DNA of 64,000 nucleotides from Sphagnum compactum. Its lineage: Eukaryota > Bryophyta > Sphagnopsida > Sphagnales. This document shows, in pieces, positions 33,521 through 46,100 of the stretch. A program made the position numbers and the translations under genes. Every line of letters begins with the position of its first letter. Within the stretch, counting starts at the first letter, position 1. Location: assembly GCA_965153455.1 (NCBI GenBank), contig OZ234495.1, positions 10,722,875-10,786,874 on the forward strand. Reading direction: 5' to 3'. The notes under the pieces were generated by a model. It saw only the letters and a program-made list of their open reading frames with translations, was not told the origin of the DNA and did not search any database.

Positions 33521-34400
33521 TGTAAATTTCTCTTTCTCTTTCATCTCTTTCTCTGTTACTGTTTCCTTGAGAAGAAGACGATGACTACAAAAAGCAGACA
33601 CAGACACAGACAGAGAGAGCAGCTTCTTCTCTTGGCTTCTTCCTTGCGCCAGGAGAATCGCCAGTCATTGAAGACAACAAAAAACAGTAACCAGTCCCTC
33701 AAGCACCTCCTCCATAGAACCACCTCATCTAATCTAATCTCTCTGCACACTCTTCACGCAAATCTCTCCACCTCTGCTCATCTTCACTTCCGCCACAAAA
33801 TTCCCGCTGCAACCACTAAACCAAAGCCATTTCCACACACGTTTGCTCCTCTCACCGGAACACTCTCCTCTCTCTTCATCAAAGCTCAAACAAATCAAGA
33901 CCAATCCATTACTCTTCTTGTTCTCCTGCTCCTCCTCCTCCTCCTCTCTAGCCTTCTTCTTCCTCCAAATTCTCTCTCTCTTTCAAGCGATCTCTCGCGT
34001 CTCTCCCTCGCCTCTCTACTAGACTGCGTCTCTCCTCTCTCGACTCTCTACCCCCTGTCTGGTGAGGTGAACAGCAAAATCCCACAAAACAAAACGCCAC
34101 TTTCCTTCAGTTCCCTACTTGCTTTCTTTCTACAAAACGCCACTTTGGTTTTTACAAACCCAATGCTTTCTTTCGTTTGTGCAAAAATTCACTTTCTTTC
34201 TTTCTTTTTGCCTACTTTCTTTCTACAAAACGCCACTTTCGCTTGTACTACAAAACCAGCGCTTTGCTTCGTTTCCCCCACATTGTACAAAACGCCACTT
34301 CCTTTCTTTCTGCAAAACGCCACTACAAACGCCTCTCCACTCTCTCTCTCTCTCTCTTTCTCTTGTATATCTCCGTTTTCGAATTTTCGCCATTTGACTT
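33521..34400 (-). promoter_or_regulatory. 5' leader and promoter region of the GT64 gene
   Basis: Strongly purine-rich on the minus strand (CTCTCT runs on the plus, notably about 34339-34363). CAAAACGCCAC recurs on the plus strand near 34086, 34133, 34226, 34277 and 34314, a short degenerate repeat. The 290-codon plus-strand frame 33581-34453 is low complexity and is judged non-coding. Confidence 0.4.
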
Positions 34401-36159
34401 TGAATACACACCCCCGCCCCCCACGCCCCCAACTTTTTTTTTTCCAAAAATAATCGCCAAAAATGGGAAGAATTCTAAAGAATCGCCAAGTTTTTACACA
34501 TTGTTCAAGCAAATAGCCAAGAAATAAAAATATTTTAATAAATTTTTAGTTTAATACCTGGTCTATAGCCAAACGTGGTTAAATCTTCTTGTGGATGAAT
34601 GCAAGCATGATGACAACACAAAACTGAAAAACAAAAAAAAAAAAAAAAAAAAAAACACTAGCATTATTATCAGCCGGTGATTTTTTTAATTTTTTTTTTC
34701 CCTTCCAGTTTTGTGGTTTTGAAAGTTTGGTGATTTATTTCAATTCTTTTGCATTTTTTGGGGGGTCGAATTTACAATAATAAAGGAGATTTCCAAGTGA
34801 CGAAGATTTGCCCAAAAAAGATTCACTGGTATCATCAGCTTCAGCCATGTAAAATGTATCCAACGGTTAAAGGAAAAAAACATAACGTGCAATCTGGGTC
34901 AAGGCCTGCTGGGTAAAAGAGTGCCTTGGGTGAACCAGCTGCACCTACATGGGTAGGAGCTGGTTAACCCTGGCCGGGTAAGAGCGTAACCAGGGTGAAG
35001 GTACCAGTGTAGGTGCGGAATCACCCTGGCTGGATAAGAGCTATAATAAGTAAAGGATTTATAATAAATATATTTATTATTATATCTAAATAATAAATAA
35101 TAAACAGATTATAATATCTTTAAATATAAATAACGATTTATAATAAGTAAAGGATTTTCAAAATCGTTAATCTGGGTAAGTGACCAATACATGTTTACCC
35201 TCTTTTTGACATTTTGATGTAAGTATAGGTCCTAGCAAAGTTTTTGATTTATTTATTTTTTTGCAAAAAAAATTATTTGGCAAAAGTGGCCAAGTTTTTT
35301 TTGCAATAAAAAACACATTTTCATTGAAAAACACACGAAAATAAATAATTCTAAGTTTTTCTGAAAAAAAAGGTTCAGAAAATAGCAAAAACTTGCCACC
35401 CAAATAAAAAACCACTACATACAAGCAAGAGAGGAAGGATATTTAAAATAATTAATATTTATAATTACTTTACATCTTCCTTCCTTGTGTATTTATGTGT
35501 GTGTGTGTGTGTGTAAAATGAAAGTAATTGTAAGGTAAAGTAGATTGGAATATGTATAAAAATATGTATACAAGTATGGAAAATTGGCAAGTGGGGAAAG
35601 AAAAGGAATTGGGCAAATTAACATTGCAAAAATGCAAACATTTGCACTTGACAAATTAATACATCTTAAAAGAAAAATGAATAAAAAATGGAAAAGATAT
35701 AGTTTGGTACTAGCAAACACTACTACTTCATCCTAAGCAACTTATAAAATGATGCATTCACACTTGATGTTAAGTCACTGTTAACTGAAAATCTAGGTGG
35801 CATCCTAGGTGGCACCCAAATGTTAAATGGGCAATAACAACTTAATGTTAAGTGAATGTTAGCCTAACATAAAACGTTCATGGTAAGTTGGTGTAAGTCC
35901 TAAAGGACTACTAGCATGGTATTAGGGGACTCAACACTAAAAGTCCCTAACACCAAGTGTGAATGCACCTTTAAATTTTTTTTTGGTAGTTGAATGGCCT
36001 GAGTCACCACCTTGGGGGGTTTTAGGGCTTAGGGTTTCAAGTAGAAAGCACTTCCACAAAACCTTTCTTTCAGCCCCTAGCCTAATGGAAGGCATCATCA
36101 GCTCTCCAAAGCAAACAAAAAGCATGCAAGGACCAAAACCTGAATAAAAAATATGTTGG

Positions 36160-36242
36160 CATGCAAAAGAAGACAAAAAAAAACACATGACTTTTTGAGC
36201 TCAATTTGGAAGAAGACAAAAAACAACACATGACTTTTTGAG
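36160..36242. repeat. ~41-bp tandem duplication
   Basis: ACACATGACTTTTTGAGCTC and the following AATTTGGA recur about 41 bp apart, with AAGAAGACAAAAAA between; near-identical copies. Confidence 0.8.
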
Positions 36243-36847
36243 CTCAATTTGGAGGAACCTTTTGACTGCAAAGGTTTTGAAAGCACTTTTGGAGCTCAAG
36301 TTGGAAGAACATTTTGATCTCCCTTTGAAATGGCTTTTTCAGCTTAACTTGGAAGGGAAGCCATAATAGAGATATGAGAGGGGCCATGGGTACAGCAGCC
36401 AAGAAAAGGGAGTCCCATTTACAAACCTGGTCTCAAGTTCTTTTTGGTCTTTGGTGGGGACAAGCAGAAAGAAAGAGGATGGGAAATTAGTCATATCTTT
36501 TTAAGTCAACCTGTGTTTGGCCCTTAGTTTGACCTTGTGATCCTTGTTTCATCCCCAATTTAGAGTGTAGTCATATATATCAAACGAAACCGGGTACCAT
36601 TTAAATGAAATTGGGCATCAGTTCACAAAAGATTTGCAGGATTTTTTATTATGCCAAGACATGATTTGAAGCAAAGATTATGAACTGCAGCAAAAGTAAT
36701 GCTAATCCCAAACTGGGGATGAAATTCCTTCCCAAACTGGAGATGAGATTCCTTTGAGGACAAATTTTAGGTGAGAAAACCAGTTGGGTCCCTCCTCTTT
36801 TCTCATGTACTGTTTTCATACTGATTTTTTTTACTTTGCCCCACAGT

Positions 36848-36908
36848 TTTGGCAAAACTGGGGGGGCGGGTGGTGGGGTGGGTCCTGGGGACCACCCACC
36901 CCCAGTTT
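36848..36908. repeat. G/C-rich imperfect hairpin
   Basis: CAAAACTGGGGGGGCGGGTGG is followed about 15 bp later by CCACCCACCCCCAGTTTGG, an imperfect inverted repeat with a GGTCCTGGGGACC inner palindrome. Confidence 0.7.
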
Positions 36909-38329
36909 GGAGTTCTTAATGTATACCTCTATTGGCTTCAATGTAAGGAAGAGAATCAGATGTATGTAGTTCTCATTTGGTCCCACATTTGGAAAGTTGT
37001 TCACCAAGTGTTTGGTATGAACTTTTGAGTACCATTTTGTGATCCCCACATTTTGAGGAAGCTTCACCAGGTGTTCCTGTAGACTGCTCGAGTTCATCTT
37101 CTGAGAACTTCCGTGGAACATTTCCTATTTTAACTGGTTCAAGTTTGAGCTCCATTTCTGACAGATTTGGGTCACAAGGACTAAATGGGTCCTGTTCCTT
37201 AGGAAAGAGTATGATGACACATTTGGGTCACAAAGACTAGGGAGTCCCATTTACTTGGCAATAGTATTATTGAACCAGTTGAGAACAGTTACCAGTTGAA
37301 GGTCAAAAAAGGGTTTGCGAGGGGGTCTTTGGGTTGGCAATGGGAAGCGTCGCCCACAAATAAATAGTTAAGCATCTACAGCTAGCTTTCAATTGCACTA
37401 ATCATGACACTACTAACCAAACAATCGTCACCCAACTAAGTTGTATACACATCTTCTCCACTAAATCCCAGTGAGTACTATATATGCGTTTTTAGCCCAT
37501 CCCAACATGAATGAGCTAACTATAAGCCAATTTGTGTCCAAAAATTGGGGACCTTTCCATTGTGTGAGTTTTTGTAGTTTTTTGCAACATAGCTCAAGCT
37601 GATAAACCAATGCCGACACAGAAAAAGATTTGGACATAACAGGGAAAAAGAAAAGATGCCTAAGAGCTGACAATGTTCCTGCTATGATCCTTTTCACAAC
37701 TAGCTGAGAGCCAGAATTCTATCGTCTTCAAAATTGGACTAACCAAAGTTTTGGTGTAAAAGAGCCCCTCTATTTTCCATGTGCACAAGGGTGGAAGAAA
37801 ATGTATGCTCACCTGATGCCAAAGCACATCTGGGCATGCTACTGTTCTTTACACAAAATTGCACTAAAAGATCTGAAGACAATCAAGTGTCTGCACAGGT
37901 ATAGTGAACTTGAGTTTTACCAGCTTTTCAGTCTTGCAATGGATTTATTCAACATTACCTCCTGCGGATTGAGAGATGGGAGGTCATATCCATCAACTGT
38001 GTTCATCTGTCAGTGCCTCCAAACGAATTTGATGTGGTGGTTGACAGGGAAGCCTCCTTGGCTAGCCTAACCTCACTGCTTTTTGAGCAGTGCAGGTCCC
38101 TCCTGAACCTGTACCGGATCCAAGGCCCCGGAATGCAATGAATAAAAGCAAAACTCTAGATATGGAGTGAACTACTACTACCCAGTTGCAAACATCGAGA
38201 CAGAAGTATGAGGCAGGTTTTGTCTACTGGGGCTGGATTTTCAGGCTAACTGCACCAGGCAGAACATCCGTGTGAGATCTCCATATTTACAGCAAGCAAA
38301 TGGTGAACTTCCCTTGTTCTAGGGTCAAC

Positions 38330-40197
38330 CTATGCAGCAGGCACTTCCTGGAAACAAAGAGATCAGAAGAAAAACATCAATCTACTGTTCACTTCTCACA
38401 AAAAACCAAAAACAAAACAAAACAAAAATCTGTGGTGATAGAAGTAACCAAGAGGAAAAGAGCCACATTTGGAGAACCAGAATAAACCACCTCTTGCTCA
38501 ACAAGGTCACCTCCTGCACTGTTGTCCTCAGCTGATTCTGGAGCCTGGTCATCAACAGACAGAATGTTAACCTCATCTGCTCCCTTCATTGCAGGTGCCT
38601 CCTTTTCACCCTCTTGACTGCCAAGAGGGATTGCTTCAGCCTCAGCACCTTGGGGTGCCACTATTTCTTGTGCTATTTCTCCTGCTTCAGTCTCCTGTGT
38701 GACAAGCATCTCTCCTTCATCTACTAATGCTTCGATGACTGTCATGATTTGCTCCTCTCTGGTTGCTAGTGCTGTCTCTGGCACAAATGTTCCAGCCATA
38801 TCCAGTTCTGCAGAATCCTTTGGAAACTGGGCTAGTGCATCATCGACCACTTGTGCAGAAATAGTATGAATGACCTGTATTGGAGTATCATTCAGGGAAG
38901 CATCAAGGGAACTTGTGACTATCTCCTCTTCTTTTCTGCTATCTGTATACATTTGTTCATCACATTTTCCTCTACAAATCCAGCTACAAACAAGACTCCC
39001 CCAGTGATGCTAAGAGCTGGAATACATTAATACATCAGAGAAATCACTCTGATGGGTAGCAATAAAGCAGCAAGGAGCAGTTGTCACATACCTCCTCTGC
39101 AATTCGGGACTTCTTCTGAAGAGCGGCCCTTTCTATTTTGATTTCCTGAGACATGATATCATCAGTAACACTAGATTCTGCAAGTGGTGCTGAGCGCTTC
39201 CGGAAAACTGACACTACTGCCATAGAAGGTGCCAGAACAATTGGTCCAGCAGAGGACTCAGCCACAGGTGCAGTTGCAATGGCTACAGCACTAGGGAGAG
39301 CAGGCATCCAGGTGGAAAATGTGAGGGCACTTTCTACAACCTCTTCTGTAATAATTCCTCTGGTTTCTGCACGAGCTTCAGTATCAGCATTTGCACCCTC
39401 CCCTTCTAAATCTCCAGCTTCAGTGTTTGGCTCTTGTGTACTGACTGGCTCTACCCATGGTTTAATCAACCTGCAAGTTGTCTTGCATGCCTGTGCTGCT
39501 TTTGCTGCCTGTGTTGCCTTCTGAGTTGCAAGCCACAAGGTCAGTGTCTACTGCTCATTCTGACATGTGCAATAGAAACAGCAACCAGAAGAAAACTGAA
39601 GAGACTGACCTCTTGTTCTTGAATCCTGGCATGTAGCTGCAAGATCTCATGTTTGCTTTCAACAGGTGAGGCCAATGCTGGAGCTGGAGCTGAAGTTACT
39701 GCTGCTGTTAGAGCAGGAGTTTCCTGCACAGTTGGCTGCACAGGCATAGGAGCCAAAGCAAGTCGAGTAACTGGGCAAATGCCAGGAGGAACAGACACAA
39801 TTGCAACTGTTGTGCTTGGTACAGCAGTCATGGCAGAAGAAGGCCCAGCAATGGGAAACAACACTGAATTACTGAGCACTCTGCCTCCTGCAGAAGACGC
39901 TGTAGCTGCTGCAGGTGGAATCACTGTGGAAGACAGTACAGTACCAATTGATGTGTTGACAGCAGCCATGCCCTCTATCATAGAAGGAAGTATCACAATT
40001 GAAGCAGGAAAATCTGCGATGGCTTTTGTGCTTGATGCAGGAACAGATTGTGTGGCTGGAGTGTGGGTAGGTGACACTTCATCTGCCAGTTTTTTCATGT
40101 CATTGATAGCCACCTGGTAGTTCAAAGCTCTCTCATTGATTTCCATCGCCTTCACAGGAGGTTCATCAAGGGACCCCGCACCATTGACACGAACTTT
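38330..40197 (-). CDS. NUA: NUA exons 39-42 (disordered C-terminal tail)
   Basis: Exons: 40197-39610 (196 codons, Ala/Pro/Ser/Thr/Val-rich), 39520-39092 (143 codons, including VFRKRSAPLAESS), about 39009-38491 (acidic; acceptor chosen because it keeps phase 0, encoding an odd Trp/Cys-rich start) and 38347-38330 (EVPAA and stop). Large low-complexity C-terminal exons contrast with the small coiled-coil exons before them. The last two splice choices are the least certain. The Arg/Gly-rich ending seen in Arabidopsis NUA is not visible here. Confidence 0.6.
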
Positions 40198-43100
40198 CTG
40201 CAATTCAAGCACATGACCCCTGGTATAAAATTTGATTAGAGGAAACAAGACTTAAGATTCTTGTGGTTACATGGATACCAAGGAAACTTGACAATGTGTT
40301 TGTGATCTACAGCATGGAGAGCAGAAATGGTGTACCTTCAGGTACAATAGAAGGCATACACAGGCAAATACACATATAGAAAGGGTACAAGAAAGAGGAT
40401 CAGATGTGGAGGACACCAAACATACCGACTCGTAATAAGATTTCTCATGCTTTAGGTTCTCCAATTCCTCTAAAAACCGCTTCTTCTCCTGTCCAGTAAC
40501 CAACACCACAGCTGGGACCTGTGAGTGAAGAATAGAATCTGCATAGCACTATTGGGTAGTCCCTCCCATGAACCAATTGTTGAACACTTGCCTAAATTAC
40601 TCAATCTGCAAATTGCACTTTCCTTGGCACATGGATTTAGAGACTAGGGGTGCTCCCCTAGAAGGTGGAATTCCAGGAACTCATTTCAGCAGGTTTCATT
40701 GGACATGACCGCACCAGCAACACTGAATGGAATTCAGCCACTAGCCAGCAAGAGCAACAAAATTCTAAAAGTTCCCTTGAAAATTTGTACACATACCGCT
40801 GCTGCCTTTTGAACTACCCCATAGAACAGTTTCAAATCCTTCTGCTTTTTTGATTTCCACTGCTTTGCTTGATGCTTTTCTTTGTCCAGTGATCTCTCCA
40901 AGGCCTACAAAATCTTGAATAAAAAATCACTGCCACACTGATATCACCCAATATAACCTTCTATTCTGGGAGAACTACCCAAGCATGGGTGAAGAAATTA
41001 CAGGTTTCTGTGCTGAAGAACTTTGGAGAGACGAATGAAGATGCCATGCTTTAGCATTTAACACAGAACATCCACACAACACTGACTTGTACAGGAAGAA
41101 ATACACTTTGATGTGAAAGTATAGCACGTAGGTTGGATGCAGCAATTACCAGAATCAGGGTTTCTTACTCCCTCAACTTAGACTCGATCTCCTTTCGAGC
41201 TTGCTCCTGTCCTGCATGAGACTCCTCATGTTCCTGACAAACAACAGGCTCCTGATGGCCCAGAGACTCCTCTTGGGCAGCCATGAACTGATCTCCAGCA
41301 GTTCTTTTCCCTGCAAGCACAAATATACCCAATAAGAACCATCGTGGCATTAGAGCAGGAACATAATTCTGCATTACTGTGAGGTGAGCTGTATTGCTAG
41401 AACTACATCAGAAAAGACAGACCTGCAGAGGATCTGAGCTCTTCAATCTGCTTTGTAAGGTTGTCAATCTCTTTGCTTGCCTCCTCTTTTTCCTTGCCTA
41501 AGCCATCCAACTTCCACTGCACATTGTGACACAGATTAAAGCATCATGACAGAGCCTGCACATGACTTCATCCACAAATGTCCCTTGACTAAACCACATT
41601 TTCTCAACAGGAAAGAATGCATTGATACCCCCAATCCAGCAAGAGAAACGACCTTCTGAAATTGTGCAAGTCTTTTGTAGCAATCCAGTTCGACTTTGAC
41701 AGCTGCCTGCAGTTCATCAAAGGAGAAGATAATCCACAATCAGAAGTTGCCTTAGGCACACAAGATGGGCTTTGGTTTTCTGTAAGCAACTTTACACATT
41801 TTAAAGCTACTTCAAAGCCCTGGATCATGTGTCCACTCAGGACAAAGATGCACTAGAGAAGCACAAAAGATATCAATGTCACCTTTTACCTCAGATTGCA
41901 TAGCTTCCCAAAGTTTCTGGTCAAGCTCAGTGACCCGACCTTCCAACTCGCCTAGCTGCTGAGAGCCTTTAGTCTCTCTCTCCTCCTCCATCTGTGTCAC
42001 TGTCACCTTCAATGCTTCTACCTCTTTCTTTGCAACTGCCAGCTCTGCAAGAGTTTCTCGATCATGCTTCTGCAACCCACCATACATAAATCTTGAGAGA
42101 TGTAAAGGTTCAGTCTTTAGACCAGATTCTTCCCGGAGCATCAGTTGATTCTACAGCACAAACCATCAAAACTCAACATCAGAAGCTCATCTTGGACCAT
42201 GGAACTGATCTTCCATGATTTACTCCAGCTTCTTATACACCCTCTTTCATCTTCTGAATACCAAAGCAATGCCTTTTCTCATTACCTGTTTATCCAGCTC
42301 TTTGACTTTCATCTCTGCAGCAGCCTTGGCTGCTTCCAAAGATGTCTTTTCCACTGCCCATGTGACCTTTGATAATTCCTGTTAAATACCATGCACACCA
42401 GTTGGATTCCTCATTCTAGATGCAACTTCACCAAAAGTCCAACATAATCAGGCTAACATCGTGTGGCAACTGCTCTGTGTGCAAGTGGGGTTCCCACATG
42501 ACACAAATAAATGTAACACAAAAACATGTTCAGAATGCATGATGCATGTAAAGAGGGATCTGTGGAGATGAAAGAGCACACCAACTCCACCTCAGCTTTC
42601 TCTGTGTGTGCATGCAGAGCCCTTTCAACATTCTCCAGTCTGGAAAGCTTATCAGATATCACAGTCAGCTCCCTGATCGTGTCTGCTTGTAGTAAAACCT
42701 GCACAGTTCTTTACGACATTTTTTTCATGGTGACAGCACAAATAGAGAACTGCACTGTCCCACATGACAATTGCATAGATCTAAAAACTGAAATCACCAC
42801 CACTACCACCATCACAGAGGAAAATGTGATCAAGGAACAGTAGCATCTCTTCAAAACTGTGATCTTGCCCAGATTCACTCCCCATCTGTGAAGCAGCTGC
42901 AACAGGACCCACTTGCATATCTCACCTGTCTCTCATAGTTGTTCTGAGCATCATGCCACTGCAGATGCAGCTTGTCTAATTCCTGCTGTAAGGTTATGTT
43001 CAGTTCTTCTGCTTCATCCAGCGCCACCCTATACACGACACATACATATGTTGAATTCAGGAAGTCCCTTGGGAGCAACCAAAGAAAAGCCCTTCAGCAG

Positions 43101-46100
43101 ACATTGCACCCAATATCATGCAGTTCATCACAACTCCATCTGTCTAAGTACAGAAATCGCAACCATTAGCTCTTTTATTGACAAGCTGGAAGTCACAAAA
43201 AGCAAACACAGTTTCTGTCATGATTTACTGCTTTTTCGCTTCAGAATCTTTCAATGCCGCAACCTTTCGTAATGCACTGGTAAGCGCCTTCTCTTTCTTT
43301 TCAGCTGCATCAGCTGAAGCTTTATCCTTCTCTGATAGTTCAGCCTCCAAATCACTGATGTGCTTCCTCAATGCTCTCACCTCTGTCTCCATACATTCCT
43401 TCCTGTGTTCAGCCTGAGAAACCCACAACAAGCTCTCAGCAGAAAGAGAACAAGTAATTCTTGGGTACTGTAGGAGTGAACCCATTCCATTCATCCTTCC
43501 CCTTGACTGATGAGACAGCTTCAGTTGAACTGCAAAAGAGGGCTCATGGAATTCTCAAGTTCAGCAGCAAATAGTTGAACCCCATCAACCCTTCTGGACT
43601 TTCTAGAGAGTCCTGAAGCTATAGCAAGTTCTTTCTTTCTTCAGAAAATTCTTCACCCAGAGATGTAAGTAAAGAGTGTGAGTACCTCCTCCTTGTAGTT
43701 GTTATACACTGCCTCAATTTGCTTTAGTGCTTTGACACTGAACTCAGTGATATTTTTGTACTGCGAGACAGAAACATTGTCTGCTGAATCCATGGAATTA
43801 TCCAGGAAATGCAGCCCACCACCACCCACAATCCTAGAAAACTACGAAAGATGCATAGATAGACTCTACCCTTTCTGAAGATCCTCTTCTAGAACATAAC
43901 TCTTAGGCCTCCAATAATAAACAGTGTAGTATGAAGCAGAATATAAGAGGCCAACCCACTCAAGTATTGGAACGTTACTTGGTCTGTGTGGGCCATTGCA
44001 GCCGCCAAGTCCTCCTTCACTTGATGAAGTTCCTCCCTTGCTTGTTGCAGGCTAAATACGATCTGCAAATCGATAAGACACCAATTTTTCATCATTAGCA
44101 ATAAATGTTTTTGCCAAAGTTCCCACATCATGCAGATCAAACAAACCTCCACACCAAGAGTTGACAAAAACAACCAGCCAATCACACAACCATCTACACG
44201 TAACCCAACTGAAGATCGATGAAGTTGCAGAGAAATCTCCACAACAACAATGAAAGGTAACACGACTATGAGTGCAGTCATAACCTCATGAGAGTCGCTC
44301 ACAAAGTGACAGACCATCACCTTCATCACGAACGGCAGTGACGAGCTGCCATGACTACCCACTGAGTTCATCAGCTCCCAACAGTGGGTGTAGATAAGCA
44401 TATAATAATCTTCCCAAAAAACTTGGGCAAACCATTATACACAATCTGCGTCCTGAGTTTCCATCTACACGTAACCCAACTGAAATGAAAAAGAAAACAA
44501 CAACAAACAAACTGTCATTTGGAGAAAGATGGCAAAGGAAGAAAGGACTACCTCCCCATCTACATCATGAGCATCTGCCTCCTCACTGATTGTATTCTTG
44601 GCGCCTCCCAAGGCCACCGTTATCTGTCAGGGAGAAAAGCCGTAAATGGAGCCTCCACCATTGTTGAGATGGTCCAAATATTGCATCTGGCAAGTTCTGG
44701 AACAAGCATAATTTGGGATGCAACAGGGTGACACAGCTGCAAAACTACAAGTGCTCACCTTCTCATCTGCCTTCAACTGCAGTTCCAGGTCCCAGCATCG
44801 TGCCTGCCAAGAGCATTTGTCAGCAGAGAGACTCTATATCCATATTTCTCACTATTATAATGGAAAAAATATAATTACACAAAAGAGAAATCACCCTTGA
44901 TAACTGGCCACTTTCATCTAGCTTTCTCCATCAGGCACATAGCAGTTAATTACCTCAGCCACCTGGGCACGGGTTTCAGCTGCAGAGACAGCCTTAAGGG
45001 CCTGTGAAAGCTCCTTGTTAGCAAGTTCTACTTGCTTGAGGGCTTCACTCACAGCTGTATCCTGCTGAGCAATGAGATTTTGACCATGTGCACACTCCAT
45101 CTCCAGTTCAGTTTTTGCCTCTGCCCATTCTTTCTGTACCCATAGTCAGTTCTTGAGAGATATCATTTTCACCTTTCTTGTACCACACAAGAATTCAAAA
45201 TTGACAAACTCCAAATGCAAATCTTTTGATTTTAACACAACCCAATATGCCACATGCTCAAGACTTGACTGACCTGCAGCTGGTTGACTTCATCCTCAAG
45301 TTTCTTTCTCTCTGCAGCTCTTGCACCCTGCAGAGAAAAAGTTATGGAACAATCACATTTAGAAAAGTTGTGGGAGATTGAATGAACATGGTCAATACAA
45401 ACTCAGAAGTAGCAGAGACAGGTTTCAAACTGTCATCCTAGACCTGAAACTCAAGCCCAAAAAAAGTCACAAGAAAAGTCAATATACCTCATGAGCTTCT
45501 TCCATTGTCTGAATGGTATCCAGTGAAGCCTGTAACACTCCATTCATATATCACAATTGAATGCTCCATGTCTACAAAGACTCTCTACACAAATGCATAT
45601 AACATGCCATTCAGCTGTCTTGCATGTGGACACATTTCAGCAAGAAAAGATCTGAAATTGGCACATACTCAACATGAGAAAAGATGCCAACCTGCAATTG
45701 ATGGACACACTTAGATAGTGATGCCACTTCCTCACTTGCCCTCCTCTCCACACTAACCAGTATAGCCTTCTCTTTTTCCAACATTGCCACCTGTGTTAAA
45801 ACCATCTCCAGATCATTTCTGCAACTATAGATTCTTGGATTTTCTTCATCATATACAACATCCCAGCATGGCAATATTCTCAATGATTTCACTTCTATAC
45901 ACTTGACTGTGCTGCTTATGAGTACCCATCAAGGAAAGCTTCACAAAGAGCCTTGAATTGTTGCTTAAGAAGAGGAAAAACTCTACCTCAATATTCTGCC
46001 GGTGAACAAGCTCCTCAGAGGCCTGCAATTTCTGGGAACTCTCCTGAAGCTTCTGCTGGTAGTCTGTGATGGCTTGAGAAAATTCCACATTTCTTGCAAG

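Larger units (their letters stand above)
34401..38329. other. Intergenic region between the GT64 and NUA genes
   Basis: Contains an A-run (about 34629-34655), repeated words around 34880-35045 (GGGTAAGAGC, ACCAGGGTGA), an AT-only stretch (35040-35150), a GT microsatellite (about 35495-35513), a 41-bp duplication, a G-rich hairpin, and words shared by about 37125-37160 and 37205-37250. The part near 38329 is the NUA 3' flank. No coding exon was recognised. Confidence 0.5.

Noticed and set aside
33521-33607. Longer GT64 N-terminus starting at 33607
   Set aside because: In frame, but it adds a Lys/Glu-rich segment not expected before the membrane segment; the start at 33520 gives the usual length. 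Not fully excluded.
33581-34453. 290-codon plus-strand frame
   Set aside because: Ser/Leu/Thr/Phe-rich translation of the pyrimidine-rich promoter and leader of the opposite-strand GT64 gene; no domain.
39653-40120. 155-codon plus-strand frame
   Set aside because: Antisense shadow of NUA exon 39, whose Ala/Pro/Thr-rich codons leave the other strand open.
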